The notes beneath the pieces are model-generated. The model was given only the letters and a program-made list of their open reading frames with translations, had not been told where the DNA came from and did not search any database. Made by a program: the position numbers and the translations under genes. A stretch of 64,000 bases of DNA from NCBI GenBank assembly GCA_965153455.1, contig OZ234498.1, positions 11,780,001 through 11,844,000 on the forward strand, given 5' to 3'. The number at the start of each line of letters is the position of its first letter. Position 1 is the stretch's first letter. Shown here piece by piece: positions 50,426 through 62,715 of this stretch. The DNA comes from Sphagnum compactum. Lineage: Eukaryota > Bryophyta > Sphagnopsida > Sphagnales.

Positions 50426-51104
50426 GGTGGGCAGACAAGCTCCTGAGACAACAAAACATCAAAAATTCAAGCGACTTTTTCTCTAGTGCTCAGTAGAATT
50501 GCAGTCAAAAGTTTCCCTGAAAATGGGACAAAGTCCTTTTGAGCAGCTGCAAGAATCTGCACAAATCTCAATTGATAGTAAGTAAGACATCGATGGTAGT
50601 GTGTTACAAGATTCACCAAATTTCCAGAATTGAATGTTTCATAATAACAATTTTATCTTTATTTTTGGCATAGTGATTTTAACAATTTCCATGTGATCTT
50701 TTGGTTGCTCATGCTCTTGAGTTTCTTTGGTAATATAATTACTGATTCAGCTCTCAAATGTATTAACTGCAAATGTAATGATCTGTTGCTGTTGCAACAG
50801 AACTAACAAGTCTAAGGATGTGTAGCTGATCACGAACAAAACTGCAATTCTCTGCTGGGTTGGATGGAGCTCATCATGTAAGAGAATCAAGCTTTAATTG
50901 CTTGCACTGAGGTAGCTAGCTAGCTCGTAGTTACAAACAGATTTCACAAGAAATAACCCTCCCTGGAAAATTGGCAATTGCAGATCATGGGTGTACTGAT
51001 GATCCTAGGTCCTTCTTCTTCTTCTTCGTCTCATGTGTTGATCCTAGTCGAGCGCATATGTACAGAGACGACTCTATCTGGAGGATGGCTACAATGAGAA
51101 ACCC

Positions 51105-52205
51105 TTATGGGAAAATGTCGTCAAGCAGTAGCAGCTGTGGGTCGTCCAGCGACAGAGTGCTGAGGTCAAGCTGTGGAGAGCTCATCATATCCACCTCAGG
51201 AATCTCCCATCGAGCGTCATTATTCGACATGTCCACCTGCACCATCGCGGTACTCATGTCATAGCTCGTCGGCTCCAGCATATTCATCCACGAATTGTTG
51301 ATCTGGGCTTCCGCCCGCAGATAGCCAGCTGCAGAGGAGGCGCTTGGAGCTGTACTGATCATGTCTTCTAAGTCTTTGTTGATGGATTCCACTATCTCCT
51401 GCGTCGTCTCCAATTTCAGAGGCGGAAAGCAGCAGCAGCAGCTTGGCTCCTCGTTGCAAGTAGCTGAAGAAGCTGGCAATTGCAGAAGCTCAGGAGAGCT
51501 CGGAAGATTGTTCAACAGAGGCGTTGCAGTAGTGACTAGTGGCGCACCGCCTATGATATGATCCGAATTTGATCCCATGACCATTGCAAAATCACCAGCT
51601 GCAGGCGCAGCAACAGCAGGCGAGCGCATGACTAGCCCATGATTATTGCTTGTCCCTTCCGCCACACACCCATGAGTAGCAGTACTAGTACTACTACCGT
51701 TCACCATCGCATAATCTGCAGCAGGACCTCCAGGAGAGAGAAGAACAGCCGAGGATTGTGCACAACTAGACACAGCTACCACTGCACATGAGGCGCTGGT
51801 CGTCGATACTGACAAATTTTCCTGCGGGAATTTCATCAGCTTCCTGGAATTTGGAGTCTGCAATTGTGGATCAAGGTTGAGACGCGCTCCTGGTCCTTGG
51901 TACGTGAGTGCAGCTTCATCGTAAGCTCGCGCGGCTTCCAACGCAGTAGCAAAGGTACCCAACCACATCCGAGTTCTCAACCGCGGCTCACGAATCTCTG
52001 CTACCCATCGTCCCCATTGCCGCTGCCGCACTCCCTTGAAGGAGTGCAAGCAATTCTCCGGCCCGCCACCTCGTCGTCGCCGCTTGCTCCGCTCCACGCC
52101 CTTGCGTTGCTGCTCTTGGTGCGCAACTCCTGCCGCGCCATGGCCAGGCCGACCTCGCGACGGACGCTCGCGGTTACCGCACGGCTGCTGCTGCGGCTGC
52201 ACCAT
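51105..52205 (-). CDS. DREB-type AP2/ERF transcription factor
   Basis: One uninterrupted frame of 366 residues, read on the minus strand from an ATG at 52205-52203 to TAA at 51107-51105. A basic patch RSKRRRR (about 40-45) is a likely nuclear signal. The AP2/ERF domain runs from about residue 55 to 112: [45 protein letters not shown]. Val and Glu at domain positions 14 and 19 (WVAEIREP) are the DREB-type pair, so GCC/DRE-like DNA is the likely target. The tail has Ser/Ala-rich low complexity and ends in an acidic Leu-rich motif ([16 protein letters not shown]), plausibly an activation segment. Lack of introns is usual for the family. The exact subgroup (A-2 or ABI4-like) cannot be fixed by eye. 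Confidence 0.92.
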   Translation of the reverse strand: MVQPQQQPCGNRERPSRGRPGHGAAGVAHQEQQRKGVERSKRRRRGGGPENCLHSFKGVRQRQWGRWVAEIREPRLRTRMWLGTFATALEAARAYDEAALTYQGPGARLNLDPQLQTPNSRKLMKFPQENLSVSTTSASCAVVAVSSCAQSSAVLLSPGGPAADYAMVNGSSTSTATHGCVAEGTSNNHGLVMRSPAVAAPAAGDFAMVMGSNSDHIIGGAPLVTTATPLLNNLPSSPELLQLPASSATCNEEPSCCCCFPPLKLETTQEIVESINKDLEDMISTAPSASSAAGYLRAEAQINNSWMNMLEPTSYDMSTAMVQVDMSNNDARWEIPEVDMMSSPQLDLSTLSLDDPQLLLLDDIFP

Positions 52206-52256
52206 TCTGATACCAACGGACCGCCACTCCTACCTACTAGGTACTTATGAACAAGG

Positions 52257-52295
52257 TAACCCCCCCACCCCCGCCCCCCGCCCCCCCGGCACACC
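52257..52295 (-). promoter_or_regulatory. G-rich tract upstream of the AP2/ERF start (possible G-quadruplex)
   Basis: Read on the coding strand, five runs of four or more G, separated by one or two bases, lie about 55-85 bases before the ATG. This satisfies the usual four-G-run quadruplex pattern. If it is transcribed it would be in the 5' leader. Whether it is leader or promoter cannot be told without transcript data. Confidence 0.5.
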
Positions 52296-52536
52296 CCAAA
52301 AAAAATAAATTGTCTCTCTATTTTTGGCTACACTACCTACTGGAACTAATCACAAAACTTTGGCTATTTGGAAAAAAATTCCCTTCGAAATCTGGCGAAT
52401 GTGAGGGGTTTTTTTTTTTCCAAGAAAAATCTTTTGTGTAGGTCGAAATTATATTTTTCCTGGTCGAAATTTGGCGAAACTCGCCAGTGAAAGAAACATT
52501 GTTTTAGAGTGCAACACTAAAAGATAGCCAAAAGCC

Positions 52537-52637
52537 TTTTTTTTTTTTTTTTTTTTTTGTTCCTTCCAGTCAAGGTCTAAATAATAGGAGCCATTTTTAT
52601 TTTCTATTTGGGGGGGGGGGGGGGGGGGTGGGGGGGG
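52537..52637 (+). repeat. Long homopolymer tracts: T22, G19 and G8
   Basis: A run of 22 T (52537-52558) is followed 51 bases later by 19 G (52610-52628), one T, and 8 G (52630-52637). Such tracts are uncommon in plant DNA and are prone to length errors in assembly. Confidence 0.85.
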
Positions 52638-52639
52638 CA

Positions 52640-55600
52640 AGCTAGTTGGATAATCCAGGGGTTTTTTGTGTTTCAAATTTTTGATATGAAAAATATGGCG
52701 AGTTTTCCAACAAATTAGCCCAAAAAATGGCAAAAGTTTTCAGGGGAAAAAAAAACACTGGTTGGAGCCTGTAAGCCACCGACCGATAAAAAATAATAAA
52801 TATTTTTTGAAAAAGGCGATGGATCAATTTAGGTGAGAAAACTATTTAGTTTGGTCCCCTGTATTTATTCTGTGTACTGTTTTTTCATCCTGATTTCTCA
52901 TTTCATCCCCAATTTTGGCCAAACTGGGGGGGCCCAATGGCCCTGGTCTGGGGCACTTTATGGATAACTCTATTATACTTATGAATGCTTGAAAGATGGA
53001 CTTGTAAAAGACTGTAAAAGTACAAAGGTCTCTAGTCTTTATCTTTTCAAGTATATTGTATATTATTAGCCCAGTAGTGAGTATAGTTAGAAAGAATTTA
53101 GGGGGTTCTTTTGGGGATAATAGTGGCTCCCCTGTGATGGTTCCGGCCATCAATCTTTTATTCTACTGCCCACCACCAGTCCTGAAACTGGCCTACTTTT
53201 TTGGTGCCTTGTTTTTCCACAGGACTCCAGTTCAAATATTCCTCTAATTTATAGCCTACTACTCTTTAGCCATTATTTCCCTTCCAATTTTTTTTAGCTT
53301 GTATATATATATATATATATATATATGTAACCTTATTTAATCCTTCCCTAGTAAGTCTTTAGTTTTATTTATTTATTTATTTTTCCCTGGAAATTTTCAG
53401 AAGGAATTAGCTTCACAAGCAGTGTATTTTTATTTTTATTTTTATTTTTTTCAAAATTTGTGAGATAGGTGGGTTGGTGATCATCCACAAGAGGACTTAG
53501 CCAAATTTGGCAACTTTAAATGGTTTTTCCTCATAATGTGAGGATAATGTTGCCATTTTTGTTTTCAAAAGAACCTTTGTACTTGTTGCAAGGCCAATTC
53601 TTTATGTCACCAAGTTGCCAAATTTTGCCAAAATCTCTAAAGTACCCTAGACTGAGACAACTGGGCCCCAGTTTTGCCTGAACTGGAGATGAAACGAGAA
53701 GTCGGGATGAAAAATTTGACATGGGACAAAAAAAATAAAGGACCAAACTAGTTTTCTCAACCAAACTGGTTTTCACAGGAGTTTCATCCCTAGTTTGGGA
53801 CTCACATTGATTCATACTATGAATGATGATCAATTTTACATAAGATCAAAATATAAATATATATTTTAAAATTAAAGGAAAGATAATTAGTGATTAAATT
53901 GTCAATCATTTTCCTTTTCATTCATGCAAAAATAAATTAAAAAATCTCAAAGCTTTTAGGATTTTGGTGTGATACGTGGTGATAGTAGGTTGAGGGACAT
54001 CTCATTAATGGTCAACATGCAATTGATTTAATCAAAAAATTAAATATTTGAGAAATCAAAATTTTGAAATTTAAAAAAAATATTTGAAGTCAAGAATTAA
54101 ATTTTTTTTGAACATGTTTCAACAACATAAAATGAAAGAAGATCATAATTAGAAAATTAAAATGATAATGAGCAACTTGTATGGTTTCTTTTTAAATATT
54201 GGTGATCTCAATTTGCACCCAATTTGCAAGCATTGGTGCATTGATTACAAGGTAGATTGTTTCTTCTTTCTCTTCATTTTTTTAGTTATCTTCTTTATTT
54301 TTTTCTTTTTGTTTTGTACAATTTTTATGGATGAAACTCATTCATTCTCTCATGCATTTAATTCAATTAATAAAACACATTCAGAGAAAGTTGCAACTCC
54401 TACAACATGTTCATGAGATGTAGAAAACACACATGATTTAAATCTATTAAAGGATATTTTAAATTCATATATAAAAAAACCATTGATTCTTATTATATTG
54501 TAGGTTTGTTAGGATTTTATCATAAGCAATGACATTTGTAACAAAGAAATTGTTCATCATCTACTCATATAATTAATGATGTTCCAAATTAAATTTTTAA
54601 CTAATGAAAAAAAATCACAAACTCGAACCATCTTTTTTAAATCATTTTTATTCAATATAAGATTCATGCAAAGGTCTTTCCATGTATTAATGATACGAAA
54701 TTTTGGATTATCAAACATGTCATTATCCCAATAAATTGTTAATGACAATTAATTTCATCACAAGACAACAATGGACGTGCACAAAATTATTTTATTTCAT
54801 TTATTCATATTATGTACACAATTTTAAAACGATGATCAAACAACATTTTGCATGTATTATGTCTCGCAAACACTCATAAATTTTTATTCAATTTTTGTTG
54901 AAGATTGATTTTATGTGACAATAAAATATCAAGTTTGGATTTTATTGTTAAGATTACTCATTTTTATTTTCAAAGACGAGTGTAAAAAAATTCTCTAAAT
55001 GTGATAATATTCTTTCAAAATTTCTTGCTTATTGGAAAATATTGACAACAAGTAGGGTTCCGATCTCTTTGTGCGGAATGTGGGTAGTAGAGCTGAATTT
55101 TCTACTTACTTACATCCAAGGAAAAATCCCGGACAACAATTCTAGCGACGGAAAGCAAGCATTTGAGTTGAGTTGACAACAAGATTATTCAACCTGGAGA
55201 GTCGGGGGACTCACTGAAGTGAAGTGCAAGTTGTCGGAAGGAAGCAGTGACATAATTTTGCGGCTCTCATGGTGGGCTCCAAGATATCCCCGATATGAGA
55301 TGGCGGTGCCCCCGCCGGAACCATGCAACTTGGAGCAAAACAAATGTGCAGTTACCGCATTGAGGACCCCACCATTTGCGGCTCCTCTTGCACGACATAT
55401 TTATAAGTTATCTAGACCCATCAATCATGGCTCTTTGTGTACCAAATACTTAGTTAGGTATTTTTCATGCCCAAAAAATAAAATAAATTAAATAAAATAA
55501 TTAAATATATAATTATTTATTCATTTATTTAATTTGACTAGTATAGTTCGACTATCTAAGTGTCATCTGCAACAACTCTTTTAACAAAATATTATTATCT

Positions 55601-57850
55601 CGTGTCGGTTTTCACTGTACAAAAGAGGGCAAATTTTACTAAACTTTTGTTTCTAAAGAACGAGCATGATAACCTAATGTCGACTACTACTCTTATTTAG
55701 ATAGAGTATTTTTCCCACTTGTTGAGAAACGATTTTTTGCATGACCATGGGCAAGTTGAAAGAGGCCAAGGCATCCATCGTTTTTGATATCAAATAACTC
55801 TTCACGTATTGGAAAGGACACTTATTCGATCGGCAACATTTAATTATGTTTGTTTCCGTAAGAGTGATTATTCACTTAATGTTTACTTTTTTGTAATACT
55901 TAAGCTCGTTTGACATCAACGGTGCCTAATTATTTTATTTTATTTTGTCGGTTATGTTGAACAGTAATAAAAATCATAGTAATTAAAAAATTTGGCATTA
56001 TGTTAAATAATGAAGCTATTGTTTGTGCTTGAGAGCTTTCGTTTAGATTTTTGGCATGTTATGCATGTAATTTTTCAGAATTTTTGACAATTTCATTAAT
56101 TAATTAATTAATTAATCCCTAACCAGGCTAGGTACGACAATAGTTGACAAATTACACGTGTCCCCTTTTATTTTATGCTTGTAGAGTATAGCTTAAAAGG
56201 TCGCATTTGTGAGCTTTCATGGTTGTATTTTACGGTCGAGGAGCGGGGAGCCCAAGGCCAAATATGGCACCAAAAGAAAAAAAAAAAAAACCATGAATGT
56301 AAGAAAGATGATTGCCCTTATGCCGGGTAAAAACCAACACATCTAGTCAAAATGTAAGCTTGTCCCAACCCGAGAGAGAGAGAGAGAGTGACACATTACG
56401 TCATGGAAGATTTCAAATGACACATTACGTCATGGAAGATTTCAAATGACACATTACGTCATAAAAGATTTCAAATGACATATTACGTCATGGAAGATTT
56501 GGGATGATGACATGATTACATCACGTAACATTTCTTAAAACAATAGGTTCTAACATGTCGCCAAAATATAGCACAATTCCTTTGTAGCCAAATTTTGACT
56601 TGTAGCCAAATTTCACTCCGTCCTCTTGTGGATGATTGCCAACCCATGTAGCTCACAATTTTCTTTTTCTTTTTCTTTCTGCCTTCTTCTAGTTGATCTA
56701 TACCTCCCGCTCCCCTCACCTGAGAGTAAATCTGATGAGTGCATGAAACTTGGAGCGGAAATAAGTGCAATACTTACTCTTTTAAGTTCTGCAAGTTGGG
56801 TTTTAAGAGAGATTATTACCCATAAATTATAACAAGGTTACAATGCTTCCTTCACCAACATTGATTACATTTACAACTCCATGATTTCACAAGTATTTAC
56901 TACTTTGCAGAGAATGGTTAAGAAATGTTCATCAAAGCAGAGCAGAGCAGAGCATTACCGAATCATTGGGCCAATGAGAGCCCAGGGTGGTACCTTGTGC
57001 TGACTAGTAGGTCACTAATGAAATGGAGGTTAAAGGGTATGGGTTGTAACTCACAACCTCAGAGCTAATCAGAGCGTCAAGATTCTCATGCAGGATAGTT
57101 ATGTAATCAGCATGGAGGGAAGAAGAGGATGTAGGTGAGGGAACTGGAAAATTATGTGTAACGTAAAAGCACAAGGGTGAGGGCATTACCAAAATAAGGA
57201 CCCACGCAAGGCAGATCAACTTCTTCTTTGCCTTGCGGTTTTGACCTGTTGTTTCTACAGAAGCTGGACAAAAATCAATGTACTGGGGCTAACTGAAAAC
57301 AGATATCAGTATCATGCATAATCACCACACACTGAGTGCAACCCAAATGTAGTAGGGTTTGATCAACCAAACCAAAAAAAAAAAAAAGAGCATTTGTGAG
57401 AGAAAAATAGACATGGTAATTGATACCAAAAAATGGTTGTGAAATCTAGGAATGAGGAATATTTTGCATTCTGCAATGGTGGACATGAAAGATGTAGAAC
57501 TTCTAAATATACTCTATACAAATTGATTATGACTGCTGAAAGATCTCAGAATTCACCCCAAATGTTGGAGTAACAGACTGAAAAGGTAACAGAAGGAGCA
57601 AGCCAAAAGATAGCATGACATTTTCCATTCCCAAAACAGAACAAATGAAAACACACACACACACACTTTGAAAAACAACTGCCTCAAAGGAATATGCAAC
57701 AATATGTGACAATATGTGCAATATGAACATAGTGATTTTTTGGGCAGGCAGGTCGTCACTATCATGACACACATGACAGAGAGAAGCAATCATTACTTAA
57801 CTACTGATATCTCTACTTCCCTGTTAGTACTCAAAAGTTTCAGATTACAA
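52640..57850. other. Gene-less intergenic region
   Basis: No supportable gene. A (TA)n tract is at 53302-53326, a (TATT)n tract at about 53364-53382, a (TTTTTA)n tract at about 53427-53448 and (TTAA)n at about 56095-56116. A less AT-rich patch at 55050-55450 holds a 90-codon frame (55219-55491) of unknown nature, with no ATG-to-family match. From 57000 to 57850 the sequence is probably the 3' flank of the NTF2-like gene, with a (CA)n tract at about 57652-57666. Confidence 0.4.
56390..56505 (+). repeat. Four-unit 29-bp array carrying ACGTCA (bZIP-type) cores
   Basis: Units start at 56390, 56419, 56448 and 56477 and read GACACATTACGTCATGGAAG then ATTTCAAAT. Units 1 and 2 are identical; 3 and 4 carry a few changes but keep TTACGTCAT. 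That core matches the TGACGT/ACGTCA site of plant bZIP (TGA-type) factors. A further degenerate TTACATCACGTAAC follows at 56515. A (GA)n tract abuts the 5' side. There is no spacer, so it is a plain tandem repeat. Confidence 0.85.
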
Positions 57851-57852
57851 GC

Positions 57853-60645
57853 TCAAGGTTGTCTGTTCTCTTTCCTTCCCTTAGGGTTGGGCTTGACAAG
57901 TTGACGCAGACCATCAACCGGAGATATGTCCCAATTCTCCACATGCCTTCACAAATGCCAAAAAAACATCATTGCCAGTCGAAACCCTCAACAATCATAC
58001 ATTTTCATGCTATTCATGTACCATTGAGCAATTGGGTATTTCCATGCTCTGTCAAATTCCTTACCAAACAGTGCTGTGATTGGTTTCAGTGAGTACTGCA
58101 ACCATGTAAGTAACCATGTCATGGACATATTGGATTGTGGAGAAATTGCCCAATGTTAGACTATTGAATGCAACCAATCGCTCACAAGCTTTGTGTTTGC
58201 AAGTAATGTTGCATCATGATAATAAGGTCAAGGACTTACTTGCAAATCCTGCCAGAGGCTGTGTCAAAGTAATACTCCGTACTTCCTGTGGCTGCCAATT
58301 ACAACAGAAACCTTACAAGTGTTAGTTGGTCAACCAAAGTACAAAGTCCCAACAAGCCTGACAGAACTCATTTCCTTCTTTGTTTCCACAGATACTGAAG
58401 AAGTTAGTTTGAAGGTGTAAAACCTGCAAAAGAGTTTCATCACTTCATACATGCCTTCACAATGCATATCATTTGGGAACATTTGCAGTGAAGTGAGGGA
58501 ATAACCTGCCAAAATGGGTCGCCATGGAAGTGCCAGTACACAATTAAAACGCCAACGAGCATAAATCCTATCCTGCACACACAAGCATTAGACCAAACAA
58601 CAGTACACATCCATCACAGATTTCACTTGAACTCACCAATTCTTAGAATCTTGAGGGATAGGAAATTTCATATTACCAAGTTGAGGTTACCCCTATGCTG
58701 AAAAAAAGAGAAATTCACACTTCCTAGGCAAAAGTTGACAATAAGGTTCAATTCCATTCTCATATTGGATGCACAGAGTTAACATGTCTCATGCTGCTAC
58801 AATCCTTTTAAAAGACCTTACACCATAGTCTGTCTCATATAGACAGTACTTTATGTGACTCTTTTCCGGCTGGAAAAAGGGTCAGAACAAACCTCAAACT
58901 CTTGCCAATCAGTGACTTTCAAGCTTGATTCTTCCATGAATGAGCCCAAATTGCTCACGTTTTGTTTAAATCGCTTGAGCCCTTTGAATGACACAAAAGG
59001 ATCTGCAAACTCACAATTGGGTTCATAAATTCCCATAGCCATATTTCCTGCACTCCAGCAAAATTAGTTGGGAGTTAATATAGTCAAGTTGACAGATTAG
59101 CCCTCACTGGTTCACATGAGGCACCTGCTGCTGTTGTTAACAAATGTTAAAGATGTGTTAACAAAAAGTTATGAACATCAAAGGCCCTCCCTCCCCCCCC
59201 CCCCCAAATCCATGAAAAACTTCTCTTCAGATTGTGTTTTGATGTATCAGAAACATCTTTGTGCTTTGCTTTCACCAAGAATCACTTGCCGTTAGTCTAA
59301 GATGCATCCAAAGTACACTCCTACCAACCAGGATCTGTATAAAAAACCCTTCCTACAGTACTGGAAAACACCTAACCCTAAACCCTAATTGCAATGACCT
59401 CGCTTTTGTACTTGAGTGACCTGAGCAGCCCAAGGGGTTGTGGGTGGAATTTTGATTATTATCACAGGGAAAACAGTACCTGCTCAAAATTTGCAATTTG
59501 ATAATAACCAATTATGCATACATTTTACAGTGTTGGGGTGATTGAACAGTACAGCTAAGAGACATCAATGGCAAATGGTCTTACAATAGAATAGATATCT
59601 CAGTGCAGAGTTGCATTGGATTTCAGATTTATTGTCGTGACTAGGACGCGATGTTAACCTTGAGTGACCAAATTCAATCAGTTGAGCATTGAAGCCACAG
59701 CAATAAGATGATAGTTTACTAAAAGCAGATTGAAATCTTCCCATTTTCTAACAGCAGTTGCACCTCTCATAACTTATCCCAATATCTCCAATTGAGCTAT
59801 TATGTCCAAATCTACCAGATGCCCAACATAGTACAACCATGTTCATTACTACCAAATGGGATTTGCTTGAATTTTATCCTACAGTGCGGCAGGAGTCAAA
59901 GCTCGTAGCAAGCAAGCCTGAAAAGAGATGACTACAATTGCATTATCTGGTACACTGACAAGATTCTTCAATTTTGCTCCAAAACTTTGTATGCAGCGGT
60001 CATGGAAAACTGAAGAAGAAGGGAAAAAAACATGCTGACAAATTTGAAACATGCAGATTTAGAGCTAGCTTGCTCAAAGCCCCTGGTGTTCCCAATTGGC
60101 AATTTCTAGCAACAAAAGGAATTAGGGTTTAGGGTTTCACACACACCAGTGACAAAATAGGAACGATCGTAGTCTTTCCGTATGGCATCCACTGCATCCT
60201 TCCTGGAAATGGGTCCCTGGAATTCCTCTCCCTCCTCGTCTTCTTGAGCTGTCGAAGAAGAAGCAGGACGGAACAAAGACACCAGATTCCCAAAAGCTTC
60301 GGACCCGTACCACGCAAGTTTTACAAGGGGACCTGAATCAGAAGTAGGCGGTGTTCTCTCCCCATCACTACTGCAACTCACAACAAGGGAGGGTTGCATT
60401 GCACCATGCTGTACATTTCTACTTCCGTCCGCCTCCATTCTGAGCTCCCACTGTTGCCGGAGACGGACGCAATTCAACAAGTGAGAGTGAGAAAAGCCGA
60501 GGGAAACTGCAATAGGCTTGTGAGTTGGAGCCGAGATAGGTCTGGATTTTTGTACTCGAGACGAAGAAGAGAAGTCGCTACTAATGCTTACAGATCCGCC
60601 AGCAGTCACAGCTGCAACACAGCCAATTGCTGCTGCTGGCGCCAT
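57853..60645 (-). CDS. Plastid-type NTF2-like / DUF2358 family protein, 5 exons
   Basis: Exons on the minus strand in order are 60645-60147, 59047-58893, 58572-58506, 58291-58240 and 57946-57853, all GT-AG, phases 1, 0, 1, 2. They give 867 bases and 288 residues. The first 90 residues are rich in Ser, Ala and Arg and poor in acidic residues, like a transit peptide. The conserved part runs from RKDYDRSYFVTG, through IYEPNCEFADPFVSFKGLKRF and RWRFNCVLALPWRP, to TEYYFDTASGRICKHVENW and DGLRQL near the end. This is the DUF2358/NTF2-like pattern of plant chloroplast proteins of unknown biochemical role (Arabidopsis At2g46100-type). The ATG at 60645 was chosen because the longer open frame begins with GTG at 60828. 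A (CAA)n tract and a telomere-like TTAGGGTTTAGGG lie just upstream and in intron 1 respectively. Confidence 0.88.
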
Positions 60646-60754
60646 TGGGTATGGCAGTTTCGGGTATGGAAAGAAAGAGGAATTAAAAGAGGAGGGGGAT
60701 AAGGTGGTGGAGCTGGAGAAACACACAAGATATGGACTGGATATGGCGTTGTCG

Positions 60755-60781
60755 CAGCAGCAACAACAACAACAACAACAT
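60755..60781 (+). repeat. (CAA)n microsatellite in the leader of the NTF2-like gene
   Basis: About eight CAG/CAA trinucleotides lie on the plus strand. They are read as GTT/GCT on the coding strand and sit about 110 bases upstream of the chosen ATG. They make the apparent Cys run in the rejected upstream extension. Confidence 0.8.
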
Positions 60782-60989
60782 ACAAGAGGACGAGATGGCA
60801 CACAACGAGAAAGCCTCCTCCTGGGCACGAAGGAGCGAGCTGAGCTGCCCGCCCACTACTTTTTTCCCACTTGGGCAGACCTACTCAGCTTTTCTCCAAG
60901 GCGAACAAAAAGGCTCTCCTGTGCACGAAGGCTGAGAGCTAAGCTAGGACCCCAGCTGCCCGAAAACTAATTTTTCCACTGGGGCAGAC

Positions 60990-61680
60990 CTACCAAGCTT
61001 TTCTCCCAAGGCAAAAACATTTTTGTCATTCACAGCCCTGAATTCCTGTTTCATCAAGTCACAAGTTTTTCATCCCTGATCTCCTGGTTCTGTTTTGGAT
61101 GTTTTTTTTGGATGGTTTCTTTTTGTGGGAGACATCAAAACTGGGGGTTCTTGTGCTAAAAATTGGAAAATCTCCTTTAAAAAAGTAAATAATACTGTAA
61201 TACCTTTTTCAGGTTTAGCAGTAATTAAATATACTTTATGGAAATTATTTTTTTGTAGAAATTATTTGGTTGAAAATGTCAAAATTTAAGGAAATTCCAA
61301 GGGGTAAGCAAAATACAAAAATTAGTGGAAACCAAAGAGCTAACTAAATCCACCATTATTAAAAGAGCAAAATATCCAATAACTTGACAACATTTATTTA
61401 TCCTAGAATTTTTGGTTGAACATTATTGTCTCTCCATTTTTGCAAAAAAAAAAAAAAAGAAGCAATAAAAATTTGTTTTTTAAACATCTCATAATTTCAT
61501 TATTATGTTAGAGGTTTGAACTTTTTTTTAAAAACCTTCCAAAGAAGCTACCTATATTTATTGTCGAAATTTCATTATAAATTTTTTTTTTACTACTGAA
61601 GTGGATTTTGAAATATAAAATAATTTCAACACCCACTTGTATGGATGTATGTATGTATGTATATATAAGAATATATATTT
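60990..61680. other. AT-rich spacer between the NTF2-like gene and the repeat array
   Basis: No gene is seen. It contains A-runs (about 61446-61459) and T-runs (about 61581-61591). A (TATG)n tract at about 61638-61664 leads into the tandem array. The first part may be the promoter of the minus-strand NTF2-like gene. Confidence 0.4.
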
Positions 61681-61689
61681 TATGTGTAT

Positions 61690-62590
61690 CCTCAAGTTCC
61701 CAAAGTGTTCCTCAAGTTCCCAATGTGTTCCCCAACATGGTCCCAAGTATCATACTTTTTTTTTTATCATACTTTTAACTATTTATTTATTTATTTATTT
61801 ATCTCATGTGCTTTGGATAAAGTTGAACTTTCATTGTACCCAAGTTCCCAAAGTGTTCCCCAACATGGTCCCAACTATCATACTTTTATCTCATGTGCTT
61901 TGGCTTTGGCTAAAGTTGGAACTTTCACTGTACCCGAAGTTCCCAATGTGTTCCCCAAGATGTCCCAAGTATCCTACTTCTTCTATCATACTTTTATCTC
62001 ATGTGCTTTGGCTAAAGTTGAACTTTCACTGTACCCCAAGTTCCCAGTGTGTTCCCCAAGATGTCCCAAGTATCCTACTCCTTCTATCATACTTTTATCT
62101 CACATGCTTTGGCTAAAGTTGAACTTTCATTCTACCTCAAGTTCCCAATGTGTTGCTAAAGTTCTCAAATGCGTTCCCCAAGTTCCCATTGTGTTCCCCA
62201 ACATGGTCTCAAGTATCATACTTTTTTTTATCATACTTTCATTTCATGTGCTTTGGCTAAAGTTGAACTTTCATTTGTACCCAAGTTCCCAAAGTGTTCC
62301 TAAAGTTCTCAAATTTGTTCCCCAACATGGTCCCATGTATCATACACTTTTATCTCATGTGCTTTGGCTAAAGTTGAACTTTCATTGTACCCCAAGTTCC
62401 CAATGTGTTCCCCAACATGGTCCAAAGTATTATACTTCTAACATTCTTTTATCTTATGTGCTTTGGCTAAAGTTGAACTTTCATTGTACCCCAAGTTCCC
62501 AATGTGTTCCCCAACATGGTCCAAAGTATCATACTTCCAACATTCTTTTATCTCATGTGCTTTGGCTAAAGTTTTGAACTTTCATTGTGT
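61690..62590 (+). repeat. About ten-unit tandem array of an 80-110 bp repeat (GTTCCCAAAGTGTTCC family)
   Basis: Each unit has CAAGTTCCCAATGTGTTCCC, then CAACATGGTCCCAAGTATC, then ATACTTTTATCTCATGTGC and TTTGGCTAAAGTTGAACTTT followed by CATTGTACCC. Unit ends (GCTAAAGTTGAACTTTCA or a close variant) recur near 61815, 61912, 62012, 62112, 62257, 62367, 62467 and 62570. Some units carry an extra GTTCTCAAATGCG insertion. Long open frames on the plus strand (up to 297 codons) are translations of the repeat. The GTTCCCAATGTGTTCC core is shared with the dispersed element family. Confidence 0.88.
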
Positions 62591-62715
62591 ATAAACTTTC
62601 AAAGGGAAGTAAGTATCTCTGTGCTTCTGTTTCTTCTACTATTTGATATGAATTTCTGGTGCTCCTTGGCATCAGATTTCTTTTGCACCCAGGAATCAGA
62701 TTTGTGTCTGGAGAG

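Noticed and set aside
55219-55491. 90-codon frame in the less AT-rich patch at 55.05-55.45 kb
   Set aside because: The patch stands out in composition but the translation matches nothing I know and has no splice partner; recorded only as intergenic.
56390-56505. CRISPR-like direct repeats
   Set aside because: The 29-bp units are head-to-tail with no spacers, in a plant genome.
58822-58869. A 48-base in-phase extra exon of the NTF2-like gene
   Set aside because: It would need a 23-base intron to the preceding exon, too short for a plant spliceosomal intron, and the protein aligns better with the family without it.
60646-60828. Longer N-terminus of the NTF2-like protein with a Cys9 run
   Set aside because: The only start is GTG and the Cys run is a translated (CAA/CAG)n microsatellite; the ATG at 60645 is preferred.
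61684-62577. 297-codon plus-strand frame
   Set aside because: A translation of the tandem repeat; it shifts between frames with unit length and has no non-repeat content.
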